A stretch of 64,000 nucleotides of DNA from Anaerovorax odorimutans (GCA_016841185.1 JAENZQ010000004.1:84008-148007); one strand, 5' to 3'; shown: positions 51,188 to 60,916, counted from the first letter of the stretch. Notes: generated by a model from the sequence alone, not told the origin. Program-made: numbers and translations.

Positions 51188-52228
51188 ATGAAAGCAGTAA
51201 GATTATTGATCATATTATTATATATATTTTTGTTGGTTGGCTGTTCGGATCAACAGGAGGAAGCCGGCGAGAAAGCGTACATAAACGACAGTGAGTTTCT
51301 TCTTGACACCATTGTGACCATAAAAATCTATGGTCATAATGATGCTTCCATTATTCAGGAAGCATTTGATCGTATAAGAAGACTTGAGAACATTTTGAGC
51401 GTTCACATTGAAGGAAGTGATCTATGGCGTTTGAAGGAAAATGCCGGAAAGAGGCGGATATCGGTATCAAAGGATACGATAACTTTACTTGAACATAGCC
51501 TGAAAGTATCTGAAATGTCGGGTGGGCTATTTGATGTAACATCCGGACCTTTGATCAATTTATGGGATATAGATCCTCCTGAAGGGCATTATCCGACGAA
51601 TAAGGAAAGAGAAGAAGCCATATCCTTGATAAATTATAAAGATATAGAAATCCATAAGGACAATAACAGAGTTTATTTAAAGAGACTCGGCATGGAGGCT
51701 AATTTAGGAGCTATTGCTAAGGGCTATATTGCTGACAAGGTTAAAGAATTTTTGATTAAAGAAGGTATAGAAAGTGCAATCATCAATTTGGGAGGAAACG
51801 TGTTGCTGATAGGAGGCAAGCCGGACGGGAGTGATTTCAGCATAGGGGTACAGGACCCTGATTCTTTGCGGGGAGAGTATTTAGGGCTGCTAAATGTATC
51901 AGATAAGTCTGTTGTATCTTCCGGCACCTATGAAAGATATTTTATATATAAAGAGAAGGCGTATCATCATATACTCAATCCATTTACAGGATTTCCTCAG
52001 GAAAATGAATTGAAAGGTGTCTGTGTTGTCAGTGATTCATCAACAGATGGAGACGCATTTTCTACAACTATGTTTTTAATGGGTAAAGATGAAGGAATGA
52101 AAATGATTGAAAACATGGAGGGGATGGAAATTATATTTATTACGAGGGATAATGAATTATATTTTTCTTCAGGACTGAAAGACATATTTGAATTGGTACC
52201 CGGAAGCGGATATGTAATTGCAAATTAA
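51188..52228 (+). CDS. apbE: FAD:protein FMN transferase (ApbE/FmnB), lipoprotein
   Basis: A 346-residue exported flavin transferase with a lipobox (LLVGCS, Cys19). ApbE marks: FLLDTIVTIKIYG, LFDVTSGPLINLW, LGAIAKGYIADKV, SAIINLGGNVLLIGG and the Mg-binding SDSSTDGDAFSTTMFLMG. It moves FMN from FAD to Ser/Thr of exported proteins; the neighbouring pplA product is the clear substrate. Equivalent to FmnB in Listeria. TGGAGGTAATT precedes the ATG. Confidence 0.95.
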   Translation: MKAVRLLIILLYIFLLVGCSDQQEEAGEKAYINDSEFLLDTIVTIKIYGHNDASIIQEAFDRIRRLENILSVHIEGSDLWRLKENAGKRRISVSKDTITLLEHSLKVSEMSGGLFDVTSGPLINLWDIDPPEGHYPTNKEREEAISLINYKDIEIHKDNNRVYLKRLGMEANLGAIAKGYIADKVKEFLIKEGIESAIINLGGNVLLIGGKPDGSDFSIGVQDPDSLRGEYLGLLNVSDKSVVSSGTYERYFIYKEKAYHHILNPFTGFPQENELKGVCVVSDSSTDGDAFSTTMFLMGKDEGMKMIENMEGMEIIFITRDNELYFSSGLKDIFELVPGSGYVIAN

Positions 52229-52275
52229 GGCTTCAAGTTTATTATTTATGATCTAAGATCTAAGATGTAGGCCAG

Positions 52276-52298
52276 TACTCTATATTCCATAAACTGTT
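52276..52298 (-). repeat. Dispersed spacer word, inverted copy
   Basis: TACTCTATATTCCATAAACT is the complement of the AGTTTATAGAGTAT word found at 347-373 and 45785-45811, here in the gap after apbE. Confidence 0.45.
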
Positions 52299-52386
52299 CA
52301 ATACTTACACTTATATATTGCAATTGTCAATGAAACAGGGTTTGTGGTATAGTTAAAGTGTATTTCATGAGAAAGAAGGGGCATTG

Positions 52387-52611
52387 ATGTCTGATAGCAA
52401 ACAAGACAAAACAAAGCATAGAATCTGGTTTTTGTTGATTCTTGGATTTATTCTTATTGAATTTCCCGGAGTTTTTTTCATCAATCGTGTTCACCCATAT
52501 ATCCTGGGATTTCCTTTTATATATGGGTTTGTCATACTTGTATGGATATACATGTGTTTTATATTATTCTATGCTTATAAACATAACTGGGGAGAAAAAC
52601 CAGACGAATGA
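52387..52611 (+). CDS. Small two-helix membrane protein (DUF3311-like)
   Basis: A 74-residue protein with two hydrophobic spans (about 12-34 and 43-64) around the conserved-looking FFINRVHPYILGFPFIYGFV; this resembles DUF3311 proteins, which often accompany SSS-family symporters. The nearest symporter gene is 8 kb away, so it stands alone here. ATG 52387 has AAGGGG 6 nt upstream. It converges on the response regulator gene with 1 nt between stops. Confidence 0.7.
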   Translation: MSDSKQDKTKHRIWFLLILGFILIEFPGVFFINRVHPYILGFPFIYGFVILVWIYMCFILFYAYKHNWGEKPDE

Positions 52612-52612
52612 T

Positions 52613-53320
52613 TTACTTGTAAATAGTGCTGTTGAATTTATACCCGACACCTCTTACATTAACAATATATTCGGGGTTTGACGGGTCCTTTTCTATTTTT
52701 TTCCTTAAATTGCTGATATAAACCATAATGGTTCGGGCATCATTTTCCAGACTGTCCATTTTCCAAACCATTTGAAATAATTGTTCCATGCTGTAAATCC
52801 TTTTTGGATTTTTTATCAGAACAGCTAATAAATCAAATTCTTTTCCTGACAGAACAATGGGTTTCCCGTCAATGAATACTTCATGGCTGTCCAGATTTAC
52901 TTTAATTCCGGGATATTCTATGATGGAAGGGATTTGATTGGTTTGCTGAGTAAAGCGGTTTCTTCTCAAATGTGCTTTGATTCTTGCAATTAGTTCATTG
53001 GGTAAAAACGGCTTTATTACATAATCATCTCCGCCTACCGATAATGCTAAAACTTTATCCATCTCCTGGGATTTACAACTGAGAAAAATAATGGGTGCAT
53101 TGGTAAATTTGCGTATATCAAGACACAATTCAATACCATCTATATCCGGCAGCATAATATCAAGAAGAATTAAATCCGGTGCCTCTGTTTTTAAGCTTTC
53201 CAGAGCTTTCTGTGCATTTTCTGCAGTTAAAACCTGATACTGCTCTTCCATCAGGCATGACTTTATGAGTTCCAGAATTTCCATTTCATCATCAACAACT
53301 AAGATTTTTTCTCTGGCCAT
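52613..53320 (-). CDS. OmpR/PhoB-family response regulator
   Basis: A 235-residue regulator: receiver domain with acidic pair D10-D11 and phosphoacceptor Asp54 (LILLDIMLPDIDG), then a winged-helix domain (about 135-233; VLSGKEFDLLAVLIKNPKRI, VYISNLRKKIEKDPSNPEYI, VRGVGYKF). Start 53320 is set by AAGGAG 8 nt upstream; longer versions run into the kinase end. Operon with the kinase gene, divergent from the TRAP transporter genes. Confidence 0.92.
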   Translation of the reverse strand: MAREKILVVDDEMEILELIKSCLMEEQYQVLTAENAQKALESLKTEAPDLILLDIMLPDIDGIELCLDIRKFTNAPIIFLSCKSQEMDKVLALSVGGDDYVIKPFLPNELIARIKAHLRRNRFTQQTNQIPSIIEYPGIKVNLDSHEVFIDGKPIVLSGKEFDLLAVLIKNPKRIYSMEQLFQMVWKMDSLENDARTIMVYISNLRKKIEKDPSNPEYIVNVRGVGYKFNSTIYK

Positions 53321-53364
53321 ACATAAGTCTCCTTTCTTTGATAAAGATTCATGTATTTCTATTA

Positions 53365-55077
53365 TCAAGGTGTATAAAAGGGGATGGTAATAAAGAAGGT
53401 GCTTCCCTTGCCGACTTCACTTTCTACCCATATATTCCCTTTGTGGAATTCAATTATTTCCTTAGAAATAGCAAGTCCCAATCCGCTGCCTTCATAATTC
53501 TGATGTGTTTTGCTCCTGAAGAATCTGTCAAATATATTTTCCGTATCTTTTGGTAAAATACCCGGACCGGTATCTGAAATGGATACTAAAAGATAATCTT
53601 TGTCATAATGCTTCAAATTTATAGTAATCATACCTCCGGTGGGAGTATATTTAATGGCATTAAAAACAATGTTTGAACAAACCTGATCGATTCTTTCTAT
53701 ATCTATAATAACAAAAGATTGCAAAAAAACCTCAGAAATTTCATAATTTATTTCATAATTAATATTATTCTGAGAAATGTCCCATCCGTATTTTTCCAGA
53801 ATATCTTTTATGAATTCGGATATCGTAATCTGTGAAAAGTTGAAAGATATCTGTTTGGACTCAAATTGTGTCAACTGAAACAGATCCTGAACAAGTCTTT
53901 GGAGATACAGAGATTTTTTATATATCAGATCAATATAGTTTTTCTTAGTATTTTCTTCGAAACGCCCTTCTTTGATTGCGGCAATATATCCGACAATAGA
54001 TGTAATAGGTGTACGCAGCTCATGGGATATATTGGTCAGCAAAGTTTGCCTTGATTTTTCCGTATTTTTTAAATTTTCTTCTACTTTTTTCCGGTCGGTA
54101 ATATCCCGGATAATACCTTCGACGCGTGTGATGCGGGTTTCTTCATCAACAAAAAAAGTGGATTTTTGTTCAGTCCAAACATAGTACTCCGATTTATGCC
54201 TCCAGCGCAGGGTAAGGGGTTCTGAAAAAGAAGAATATGGGTCGATCAAAGCTTCCAGAAAAGATCTGTCATCCGGATGTATGATTTCAAAAAATAAATT
54301 TGGATTATTATAAAAATCTTCCGGCTTATAACCCATGATTTTTTCGCAGGACGGGCTGACATATTTAAAGTGCATAGTGGGGTTTAATTGAAATACATAA
54401 ATCATATCCTGAGCATTTTCCGCCATCAATCTAAAGAGGGTTTCGCTGTTAATGAGTTCCTCTCTAATTTTTTGCAGGTAAATGAGCATTATGCTGAAGT
54501 TCAACAAATTAGCCAAAATGATTTCACTTATATAGCCCAATTGAGAATTTCTGAATTCCGGGTAGAGATAAGGATAATAGGCTTTGTGAATACCCCAGAT
54601 AAAAAAAATCAGAATTATAATAATTTTTCCAATATTATTCATCTTCCAATATCTGAGAAGCATTATTCCTGTGACGACGGCAATAATATTAAAAAAAGCG
54701 GCTGATAATAAAGTGATTGTAATAAAGGGGAGTTGGTAATATACGGCTAAAGAAATCCACAATATATTTACAATTGTAAATTGAATCCAATAATGAGGGA
54801 ATTTTCGGCCAATGAAATGATAGGTTCCTGCCAACAGGAACAAGCTGTTGAAAAGGTCACAAACTTGTTTTGCCCCAATTAAATAAATGGAGGACGGATT
54901 CGAGATTAAAAAAATACTGAAGACGAGGCTTGCCGCATACATGATCCAGCTCAGACCCCAATAATTAATATATTTTTCACGATTCTTTGTAAAAATATAA
55001 AAATAAAATAAAGATATTAAAAATACAAATAGAATCAGTATAAAAAGTAAATAATAGTTTTGGGATAGATGATACAT
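53365..55077 (-). CDS. Multi-span membrane PAS histidine kinase
   Basis: A 570-residue sensor with seven likely N-terminal helices (about 1-215), a PAS domain (about 225-345; MAENAQDMIYVFQLNPTMHF, IRDITDRKKVEENLKN), HisKA with phospho-His in TNISHELRTPITSIVGY, and HATPase (NIVFNAIKYTPTG, SDTGPGIL, GSGLGLAIS). The ATG at 55077 has AAGGAG 9 nt upstream. Partner of the downstream OmpR-type regulator. Divergence from the TRAP operon suggests, but does not prove, that it senses the same substrate. Confidence 0.9.
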   Translation of the reverse strand: MYHLSQNYYLLFILILFVFLISLFYFYIFTKNREKYINYWGLSWIMYAASLVFSIFLISNPSSIYLIGAKQVCDLFNSLFLLAGTYHFIGRKFPHYWIQFTIVNILWISLAVYYQLPFITITLLSAAFFNIIAVVTGIMLLRYWKMNNIGKIIIILIFFIWGIHKAYYPYLYPEFRNSQLGYISEIILANLLNFSIMLIYLQKIREELINSETLFRLMAENAQDMIYVFQLNPTMHFKYVSPSCEKIMGYKPEDFYNNPNLFFEIIHPDDRSFLEALIDPYSSFSEPLTLRWRHKSEYYVWTEQKSTFFVDEETRITRVEGIIRDITDRKKVEENLKNTEKSRQTLLTNISHELRTPITSIVGYIAAIKEGRFEENTKKNYIDLIYKKSLYLQRLVQDLFQLTQFESKQISFNFSQITISEFIKDILEKYGWDISQNNINYEINYEISEVFLQSFVIIDIERIDQVCSNIVFNAIKYTPTGGMITINLKHYDKDYLLVSISDTGPGILPKDTENIFDRFFRSKTHQNYEGSGLGLAISKEIIEFHKGNIWVESEVGKGSTFFITIPFYTP

Positions 55078-55279
55078 GGCTGAAAACTCCTTTTTAATAA
55101 TCACCCTGCTATTTTATTGTACCAGAAAAAAGTGCAAAAAATAGACAAAGAATATTTTATGTTTTTTTTATATAAATTCAAGCTTATATTAAGTGTATTT
55201 TAATATTCGTTTGTTATCATAGTCATATATTTTACATTATTCAAAAAATTCCAAACATTGTATCAAGGGAGGAGAAACA

Positions 55280-56335
55280 ATGAAAAAGAGGAAATTTCTC
55301 GCAATTACTCTCGTATTAACCTTGGCTGTTACAGCGTTTACAGGCTGCGGTGGTGGCGGTGGCGGCGGAGATGCCGAAGAAGGCGGAGAGGCAACAGAGC
55401 CCATCGTTTTGAGATTAGCATCAGACGCACCATTAGAACATATAGCCACCGGATTGAACAACGAATTAGCCGAAATGGTTAAGGAAAGAACTGAAGGAAG
55501 AGTTGAGATCCAATATTTCCCGGCAAGTCAGTTAGGCGGATATGAAACGGTTTATGAAGAAATCGTCAGGGGGACCATTGATGCCGGCCAGATTACCATA
55601 CCGGATGCATTAGATGCCAGATTGGGAGCGGCTTATATTCCTTATTATGCAAAAAGCTTTGAAGATGCAAAAGTACTCTTTGCACCGGATTCTTACTTAT
55701 GTACAGAGCTTGGGAAGCTGACAGCAGAAAACGATGTCAGATTTCTTGGTATTGTGCTTGAAGGATTTATTGGTCAGGCTTTTGTAGAGGAGCCTACGGA
55801 TATGTTTACGCCTGGTGTAAACAAGGGAGTCAAAACCAGAAGCCCGGCTATGATTACTTTCCGTGTCGCACAGGAAGATCTTGGCTTCAATCCTATTACC
55901 GTTCCTTATTCTGAAGTTCCTACTGCTATCCAGACAAAAGTTGTTGACGGATGGGTAGGGGGAACGCCAAATATCAACTATGCATGGGTCGGTGAGGTCA
56001 TCAATTATATGTATGTTAATTACATCCATGCAGAAGCCACAAGCTATGTCATCAGCGAGAAAAGCCTTGCGAAACTTGATCCTGCAGATGCAGACATCGT
56101 TGTTGAAGCATTCCAGGAGCAAAGTGTAAGGAGTTTTACACTTGCTCAGGAAAATGAAGAAAACTACAAGCAAAAACTGGCTGATGATTATGGCGTAGAA
56201 GTTATCGAGTTCACTCCGGAACAAGTAGATGCATATGCTGATTTTGTTCGCGAAACCACTTGGCCGAAGCTTGAAGATCAGTTAACTAAAGAATTGATGG
56301 ATGGTTTGAGATCAGAGCTTGAAAAACTCGAATAA
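55280..56335 (+). CDS. dctP: TRAP transporter substrate-binding lipoprotein (DctP family)
   Basis: A 351-residue lipoprotein with a lipobox (TAFTGCG, Cys23) and a following seven-Gly stretch encoded by GGC/GGT repeats as flexible tether. The DctP fold shows LRLASDAPLEHIATGLNNEL, RVEIQYFPASQLGGY and VDGWVGGTPNINYAWVGEVI. A binding-site Arg in KTRSPAMITFRVAQ would hold the carboxylate typical of TRAP ligands. GGGAGGAG precedes the ATG. A hairpin separates it from dctQ, likely giving extra copies of the binding protein. Confidence 0.92.
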   Translation: MKKRKFLAITLVLTLAVTAFTGCGGGGGGGDAEEGGEATEPIVLRLASDAPLEHIATGLNNELAEMVKERTEGRVEIQYFPASQLGGYETVYEEIVRGTIDAGQITIPDALDARLGAAYIPYYAKSFEDAKVLFAPDSYLCTELGKLTAENDVRFLGIVLEGFIGQAFVEEPTDMFTPGVNKGVKTRSPAMITFRVAQEDLGFNPITVPYSEVPTAIQTKVVDGWVGGTPNINYAWVGEVINYMYVNYIHAEATSYVISEKSLAKLDPADADIVVEAFQEQSVRSFTLAQENEENYKQKLADDYGVEVIEFTPEQVDAYADFVRETTWPKLEDQLTKELMDGLRSELEKLE

Positions 56336-56387
56336 ATCAATATCGATATTAATGTATTAAAACAGACCGGCATAGCTTTAACTTTAA

Positions 56388-56412
56388 AAAGGGAAGGGAA
56401 GCCCTTCCCTTT
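56388..56412 (+). terminator. Attenuating hairpin between dctP and dctQ
   Basis: AAAGGGAAGGG pairs with CCCTTCCCTTT (11 bp, 3-nt loop). It is followed by a weak T-rich stretch, fitting partial termination. Confidence 0.65.
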
Positions 56413-56457
56413 CCTTTATTACTGCTGTTTAATTTATTCATAGAAAGGAGAGTCGTA

Positions 56458-57015
56458 ATGTACACACTTGAAAACAAATTGGAACAGTCATCGTTTTATG
56501 CAGCATTAGTCAAACTTCTGCGATTTGGTTTGATTGTCAGCAATATTCTTGTTCCGTGTATCACATTTGCTGCAGTTATAGCACGTACAATGAACATTAA
56601 TTTGCTTGGGTATGAAGAAATCCTTATTATTTGTGCATTTTGGCTTTATATGATCGGCAGTGCCTATGGCAGCTTTGAAGAGAGCCATATTAAAGCAGAC
56701 ATCATCGTTATTATGATGAAGGAGGGCTTTACAAAAGATTTGATTGCACTGTTGCGTAACACATTAAGTGTTATTATCGGAATTATATTTTTAGTGTGGG
56801 CCTTGCAATTATTCCAATGGAACATAATAAACGGGCAACAGACTCCTGTCTGGCGTATACCGGTAACAGTTTCACAGTCATCACTCCTGTTTGGATTAAC
56901 TGTCGGTTCTTTTTTTCATTTGGTGCATTTATATAATGAAATCAAGAGATTTATTTATAAATGGATCAAGAAAGTGGATTTTGACGATCAGTTGAATGAC
57001 AAGGAGGTTGATTAG
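56458..57015 (+). CDS. dctQ: TRAP transporter small permease (DctQ)
   Basis: A 185-residue protein with four membrane helices and DctQ marks such as NLLGYEEILIICAFWLYMIG and ESHIKADIIV. It forms the smaller membrane subunit of the TRAP carrier, working with dctM, which begins at the next base after its stop. AAAGGAGAG precedes the ATG. Confidence 0.92.
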   Translation: MYTLENKLEQSSFYAALVKLLRFGLIVSNILVPCITFAAVIARTMNINLLGYEEILIICAFWLYMIGSAYGSFEESHIKADIIVIMMKEGFTKDLIALLRNTLSVIIGIIFLVWALQLFQWNIINGQQTPVWRIPVTVSQSSLLFGLTVGSFFHLVHLYNEIKRFIYKWIKKVDFDDQLNDKEVD

Positions 57016-58317
57016 ATGCTTGTACTGATTGCTGTTCTTGTACTTATTGTTGTATTGTTATTGGGAGTTCCAATACCTTATGCTTTTTTTGCTTCAACAC
57101 TGGTTATTGTTGTGGGAGGAGGGTACGATTGGACCTTTCTTCTGCCATACGGATTTAGTAAAGTCAGCTCGCTTATATTGGTAGCAGTTCCATTATTCAT
57201 CCTGGCAGGACAGCTTATGGAAAAAAGTGGGATTGGTGAAAGCCTGATTAACCTTGTTACAATGTTTGTAGGAAGAATTAGAGGTGGCTTAGGGGCAGTT
57301 ATGGTTGTATCCTGTGCTTTGTTTGGATCTATCTCGGGAAGCGGGTTTGCAACCTTAACCTGTATCGGAACTATTATGCTGCCGAGGATGGAAGCAGCAG
57401 GATATCCTCGAGGTGTATCTGCCGCTTTGATATCAAGTGCTTCGTTACTTGGGCTTATGATTCCTCCAAGCCTGAATATGATTATTTATGCTTTTATAGG
57501 GGGACAGTCGGTATTGGCTTGTTTCCTTGCCACTATCGGTCCGGGTATTCTTTTGGTCATATTGTTGAGTTTAACCAATGCGTGGATGCTGCGCGATTGT
57601 AAAACCCTTGTCCTGACAGAGAGAATGGAACCCGATGTTTATATTAAGACTTTGGGGAAAAGGACCGGAAAAGCGTTGCCTGCTCTGGTTGCACCTTTTA
57701 TTATTTTAGGTGGTATCTATGGCGGATTCCTGACGCCTACTGAAGCAGCAGCAGTATCCGTTATCTATACCGTACCGGTTGGAATTTTCTTTTATAAAGG
57801 TCTGGATTGGAAAACTTTTAAAGAAGGTCTTATCACTGCAGGTTGTACTGCCGGAGTTATCATGATCATGTTGTTATCTGTTATGATGCTATCCCGTCTG
57901 TATATAATGGAAAATGCGCCTCAGATGATCCTTGATCTGATGATGGCGGTTACAGAAAACAGAATGATTCTGATTCTTATGTTAAACCTGTTCTTAATCA
58001 TTATAGGCATGTTGATGGACGATACAAGCGCAATTCTTCTTACGACACCGGTTCTTTTGCCGGTAGCAATTGCCCTTGATATTCATCCGGTTCACTTTGC
58101 TGCTATCATGGGTGTCAACTTAGGGCTGGGTTGTGTTACACCACCGACGGCACCGTTTCTGTATTTAGGCTCAAGAATCGGTAACGCACCCATAAACGAA
58201 ATGATGAAACCGACTATGTGGCTGATTCTGTTTGCTTGGGTCCCTACACTGATTATCACCACTGCTTTTCCGGATTTAGCATTGTGGCTGCCAAGATTTT
58301 TTGGTTTTGTTGCATAG
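57016..58317 (+). CDS. dctM: TRAP transporter large permease (DctM)
   Basis: A 433-residue, 11-12-helix sodium-coupled permease. DctM hallmarks: FGSISGSGFATLTCIGTIML, LISSASLLGLMIPPSLNMII, GGFLTPTEAAAVSVIY, MDDTSAILLTTPVLLPVA and NLGLGCVTPPTAPFLYLG. Abuts dctQ with no gap (AAGGAGG in its end). Confidence 0.95.
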   Translation: MLVLIAVLVLIVVLLLGVPIPYAFFASTLVIVVGGGYDWTFLLPYGFSKVSSLILVAVPLFILAGQLMEKSGIGESLINLVTMFVGRIRGGLGAVMVVSCALFGSISGSGFATLTCIGTIMLPRMEAAGYPRGVSAALISSASLLGLMIPPSLNMIIYAFIGGQSVLACFLATIGPGILLVILLSLTNAWMLRDCKTLVLTERMEPDVYIKTLGKRTGKALPALVAPFIILGGIYGGFLTPTEAAAVSVIYTVPVGIFFYKGLDWKTFKEGLITAGCTAGVIMIMLLSVMMLSRLYIMENAPQMILDLMMAVTENRMILILMLNLFLIIIGMLMDDTSAILLTTPVLLPVAIALDIHPVHFAAIMGVNLGLGCVTPPTAPFLYLGSRIGNAPINEMMKPTMWLILFAWVPTLIITTAFPDLALWLPRFFGFVA

Positions 58318-58494
58318 CTATTGCCTGACTGCAAATAAAGTGCAGAATAATTTAAATCGGTTTTACCGATTAAGGCAGGTATTTGTAAAATAGATAAAAA
58401 ACTATGAAATGATGAAAATAGTTTTGTAATAAAAAGTAATTATTCCTTTTGAGGGGGGAGCTTTTCTCCCTCTTCTCTCCCCTTTTTCTGATAC

Positions 58495-59625
58495 TCATCT
58501 TTTTCTTTCTATTAATTTTGAAATTATAAAAATAATAACACCGACACAATTCAATAAGAAGTAAACAAAATATATCTCAGCAGGTCCTGTTCTGTTCAGA
58601 ACAATACCTCCAATATACTGACAGACCATAGCCCCCAAACCATTACATACTGAAGAATAAATGGCAATAGCTGTTGATTTTGTCTCTTTTCGAGTAATAG
58701 TGGAGATATATCGCATAGCCATGACTATAAAAATGCCATTGACAATACCTTGAAGGATAAATGTGCCTATTAATTGAGCAGGCGGAGGTGCTGTGCTGTA
58801 CCAATACCACCTTAGAACAGAGATAATCATCGAAGCCATAATTAGATTTTCAATAGAAAAATACCGTTCTGATTTTTTTAAGAGAAGCATAACGGGGGCT
58901 TCACTTATACAGAAAAGGAAAAAAGTAATGCCGACACCTGCTATGGTACCGCCCACATAAGTATATAGGATGCTGAAATATGTGTTGTGCGCAATGATCG
59001 GGCCTTGAATGAAGAATGCGGCAAAAATAAAAAGAAGATATTTTTTGTTTTTAAACAACTGATTTAAACCTTCAAAATGATTAAGGGTGGATTCTTTATG
59101 ATCAGTAGTATGAATTTTGCTTAAAAATAATATGGCGATTAGTAAAAATGCACTGTATATGATGAAAATCACTTGGAGGCCGGCTTTTTCTGCAATGATG
59201 CCTGAGATAAAAACACCGAAAGCAAAACCAATGGCTCCCCATAAGCGGATTCTTCCGAAATCCGAGGTATGTCCTAATACAATAGAGTCCATTACGGGGA
59301 AAATAGAATTTTGGAACATATAGATTACTACATATAAAATCAAAATAATATAATACTGATGAACAGACATCAGAATCAGGCTTATTATTGAGGGGCAGCT
59401 CAATAGTATTAATAATATTTTTTTGTTTTTTCCGGTACGGTCACATGCCATTCCCCATAAAGGGGTTGTCAGTATTCCGGCTAATAATCCCGAGGCAGTT
59501 ATGGTTCCGATCTGTATACCGTTGAAACCGATGCTCAACAGGTATTGAGAGAGTAAAGGCAAAAGAGATCCCAATGAAAAGTATGAAAAAATATATAAAC
59601 CCACATAATAAATAGAAATATTCAT
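58495..59625 (-). CDS. Major facilitator superfamily transporter
   Basis: A 376-residue, 12-helix protein with MFS marks: TPLWGMACDRTGKNKK between helices 2 and 3, and DFGRIRLWGAIGFAFGVFIS. Its pattern is close to the LacY/nucleoside-symporter-like MFS group. Substrate unknown; no partner gene is adjacent. GGTGG precedes the ATG. Converges with the TRAP operon across a 177-nt gap holding two short hairpins (58356-58372 and 58452-58472). Confidence 0.82.
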   Translation of the reverse strand: MNISIYYVGLYIFSYFSLGSLLPLLSQYLLSIGFNGIQIGTITASGLLAGILTTPLWGMACDRTGKNKKILLILLSCPSIISLILMSVHQYYIILILYVVIYMFQNSIFPVMDSIVLGHTSDFGRIRLWGAIGFAFGVFISGIIAEKAGLQVIFIIYSAFLLIAILFLSKIHTTDHKESTLNHFEGLNQLFKNKKYLLFIFAAFFIQGPIIAHNTYFSILYTYVGGTIAGVGITFFLFCISEAPVMLLLKKSERYFSIENLIMASMIISVLRWYWYSTAPPPAQLIGTFILQGIVNGIFIVMAMRYISTITRKETKSTAIAIYSSVCNGLGAMVCQYIGGIVLNRTGPAEIYFVYFLLNCVGVIIFIISKLIERKR

Positions 59626-59934
59626 TTTACCACCTTTACGCTACTGTAAGTTTTATATAGACTCCTTAAAAGATTATATACTTGTTTTTTAAAGAAACAA
59701 ATACCTTGAACCAATTTTATTAATTAATTATAATCAAGAGGCAGGAGACAAGAGACAGGAGACAGGTCTCAAATCTTGGGGGCCGGGTCTCTTGCCTTGG
59801 CTTAATGTCTCAGTAATGGTAAAGAAGTAGAAGGATTGAAGAAAGATAACAGATAAAAAATAACAGTTTACGAGGATTTTGTTTCACAAAATCTCCATTG
59901 TATTAGATGAAAGGTGAAAAGAGAGGGTTTTATA
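59626..59934. repeat. Low-complexity spacer
   Basis: A repeat-rich block at 59740-59805 (AGGCAGGAGACAAGAGACAG, then GAGACAGGTCTC, which is palindromic, then GGGTCTCTTGCCTTGG) can fold as an imperfect hairpin. The remainder is purine-rich spacer of the 347-410 type. No gene seen. Confidence 0.45.
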
Positions 59935-60867
59935 ATGAGAACTAAAATAGCCACATCAATTTTACTTTTATCAGTGTTTTTTATTTTTGTTGGCTGCACA
60001 AATGAACAAACAGACGATAAGGGTATATTCAAAATAGGATTACTTCCTGACGATGCATCTATTCCAATCGTTTTGGCAGATGAACTGGGATATTTCGAGA
60101 ATGAAGGGCTGCAGGTAGATATCCAATTATTCCGCAGTGCGGTAGACAGAGATGCTGCTATTCAAGCTAAAGAACTCCACTGCGTATCAACGGATGTACT
60201 TTCTTTGGGCTTGTTTCATGAAAGTGGATTTGCTGTTTATGGAGTAGCACGAACCCAAGGGACCTACAGTATTTTAATAAATAGCAACACCCATATTAAT
60301 GATATGGAAGATTTGACAGGCAGATCTATAGGAATATCATTTAATACCTTGATGGAATATCTATTAGATACGGCGCTTATCTATAATGAAATTAATCCGG
60401 ACCAAGTTGATAAAATCAGCATCCCATCTATTCCGGCAAGATTGGAGATGCTTAATAATGGTCAGATTGATGGGGCTACCCTTCCGGAGCCTCTTGCTTC
60501 CGGTGCCGCAGCTAATGGTTCACGGCTTCTGATAAGTAACGGCGAATTTGATACTTATCCGGGCATTCTGATGGTGACCGGAGAATATATCGATAATAAT
60601 ACCTTAGCTTTACAGGCTTTTTTCAGGGCCTATAATAAAGCAGTTGATTACATTAATCATACACCTCAGGATAATTATTTCAGTAGTATAAATGAAAAAT
60701 TAGCTTTTCCGGAAGGTGCGGAGGATTATTATCAGGTAAAAGACTATCCGAAGATCGATCTGCCTGAAAAAAAAGAGATAGAAAAAGGCATGCAATGGCT
60801 TTTTGACAAAGAGCTCATTTCTGAAGAATATTCATATGAAGAGCTGGTAGTGGATGTGATGGAATGA
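59935..60867 (+). CDS. NMT1/SsuA-type ABC substrate-binding lipoprotein
   Basis: A 310-residue lipoprotein (lipobox FIFVGCTN, Cys near 19) with a periplasmic-binding fold: IGLLPDDASIPIVLADELGYFENEGLQVDI, a D-rich hinge, SIGISFNTLMEYLLD and DGATLPEPLASGAAAN. The type pairs with SsuBC/TauBC-like permeases and ATPases; none is adjacent, but a set without a binding protein is encoded at 42001-43454. ATG 59935 has GAGAGGG upstream; ATG 59914 adds seven residues before the signal peptide. Ligand unknown. Confidence 0.88.
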   Translation: MRTKIATSILLLSVFFIFVGCTNEQTDDKGIFKIGLLPDDASIPIVLADELGYFENEGLQVDIQLFRSAVDRDAAIQAKELHCVSTDVLSLGLFHESGFAVYGVARTQGTYSILINSNTHINDMEDLTGRSIGISFNTLMEYLLDTALIYNEINPDQVDKISIPSIPARLEMLNNGQIDGATLPEPLASGAAANGSRLLISNGEFDTYPGILMVTGEYIDNNTLALQAFFRAYNKAVDYINHTPQDNYFSSINEKLAFPEGAEDYYQVKDYPKIDLPEKKEIEKGMQWLFDKELISEEYSYEELVVDVME

Positions 60868-60916
60868 TTTTAAGTGTAACATGAACTTAAATCTATAACC
60901 CATAATCCATAATCTA

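Noticed and set aside
55350..55372. GGT/GGC repeat as a microsatellite or RNA structure
   Set aside because: It encodes the Gly-rich tether after the lipobox of the TRAP binding protein, a common feature of such lipoproteins.
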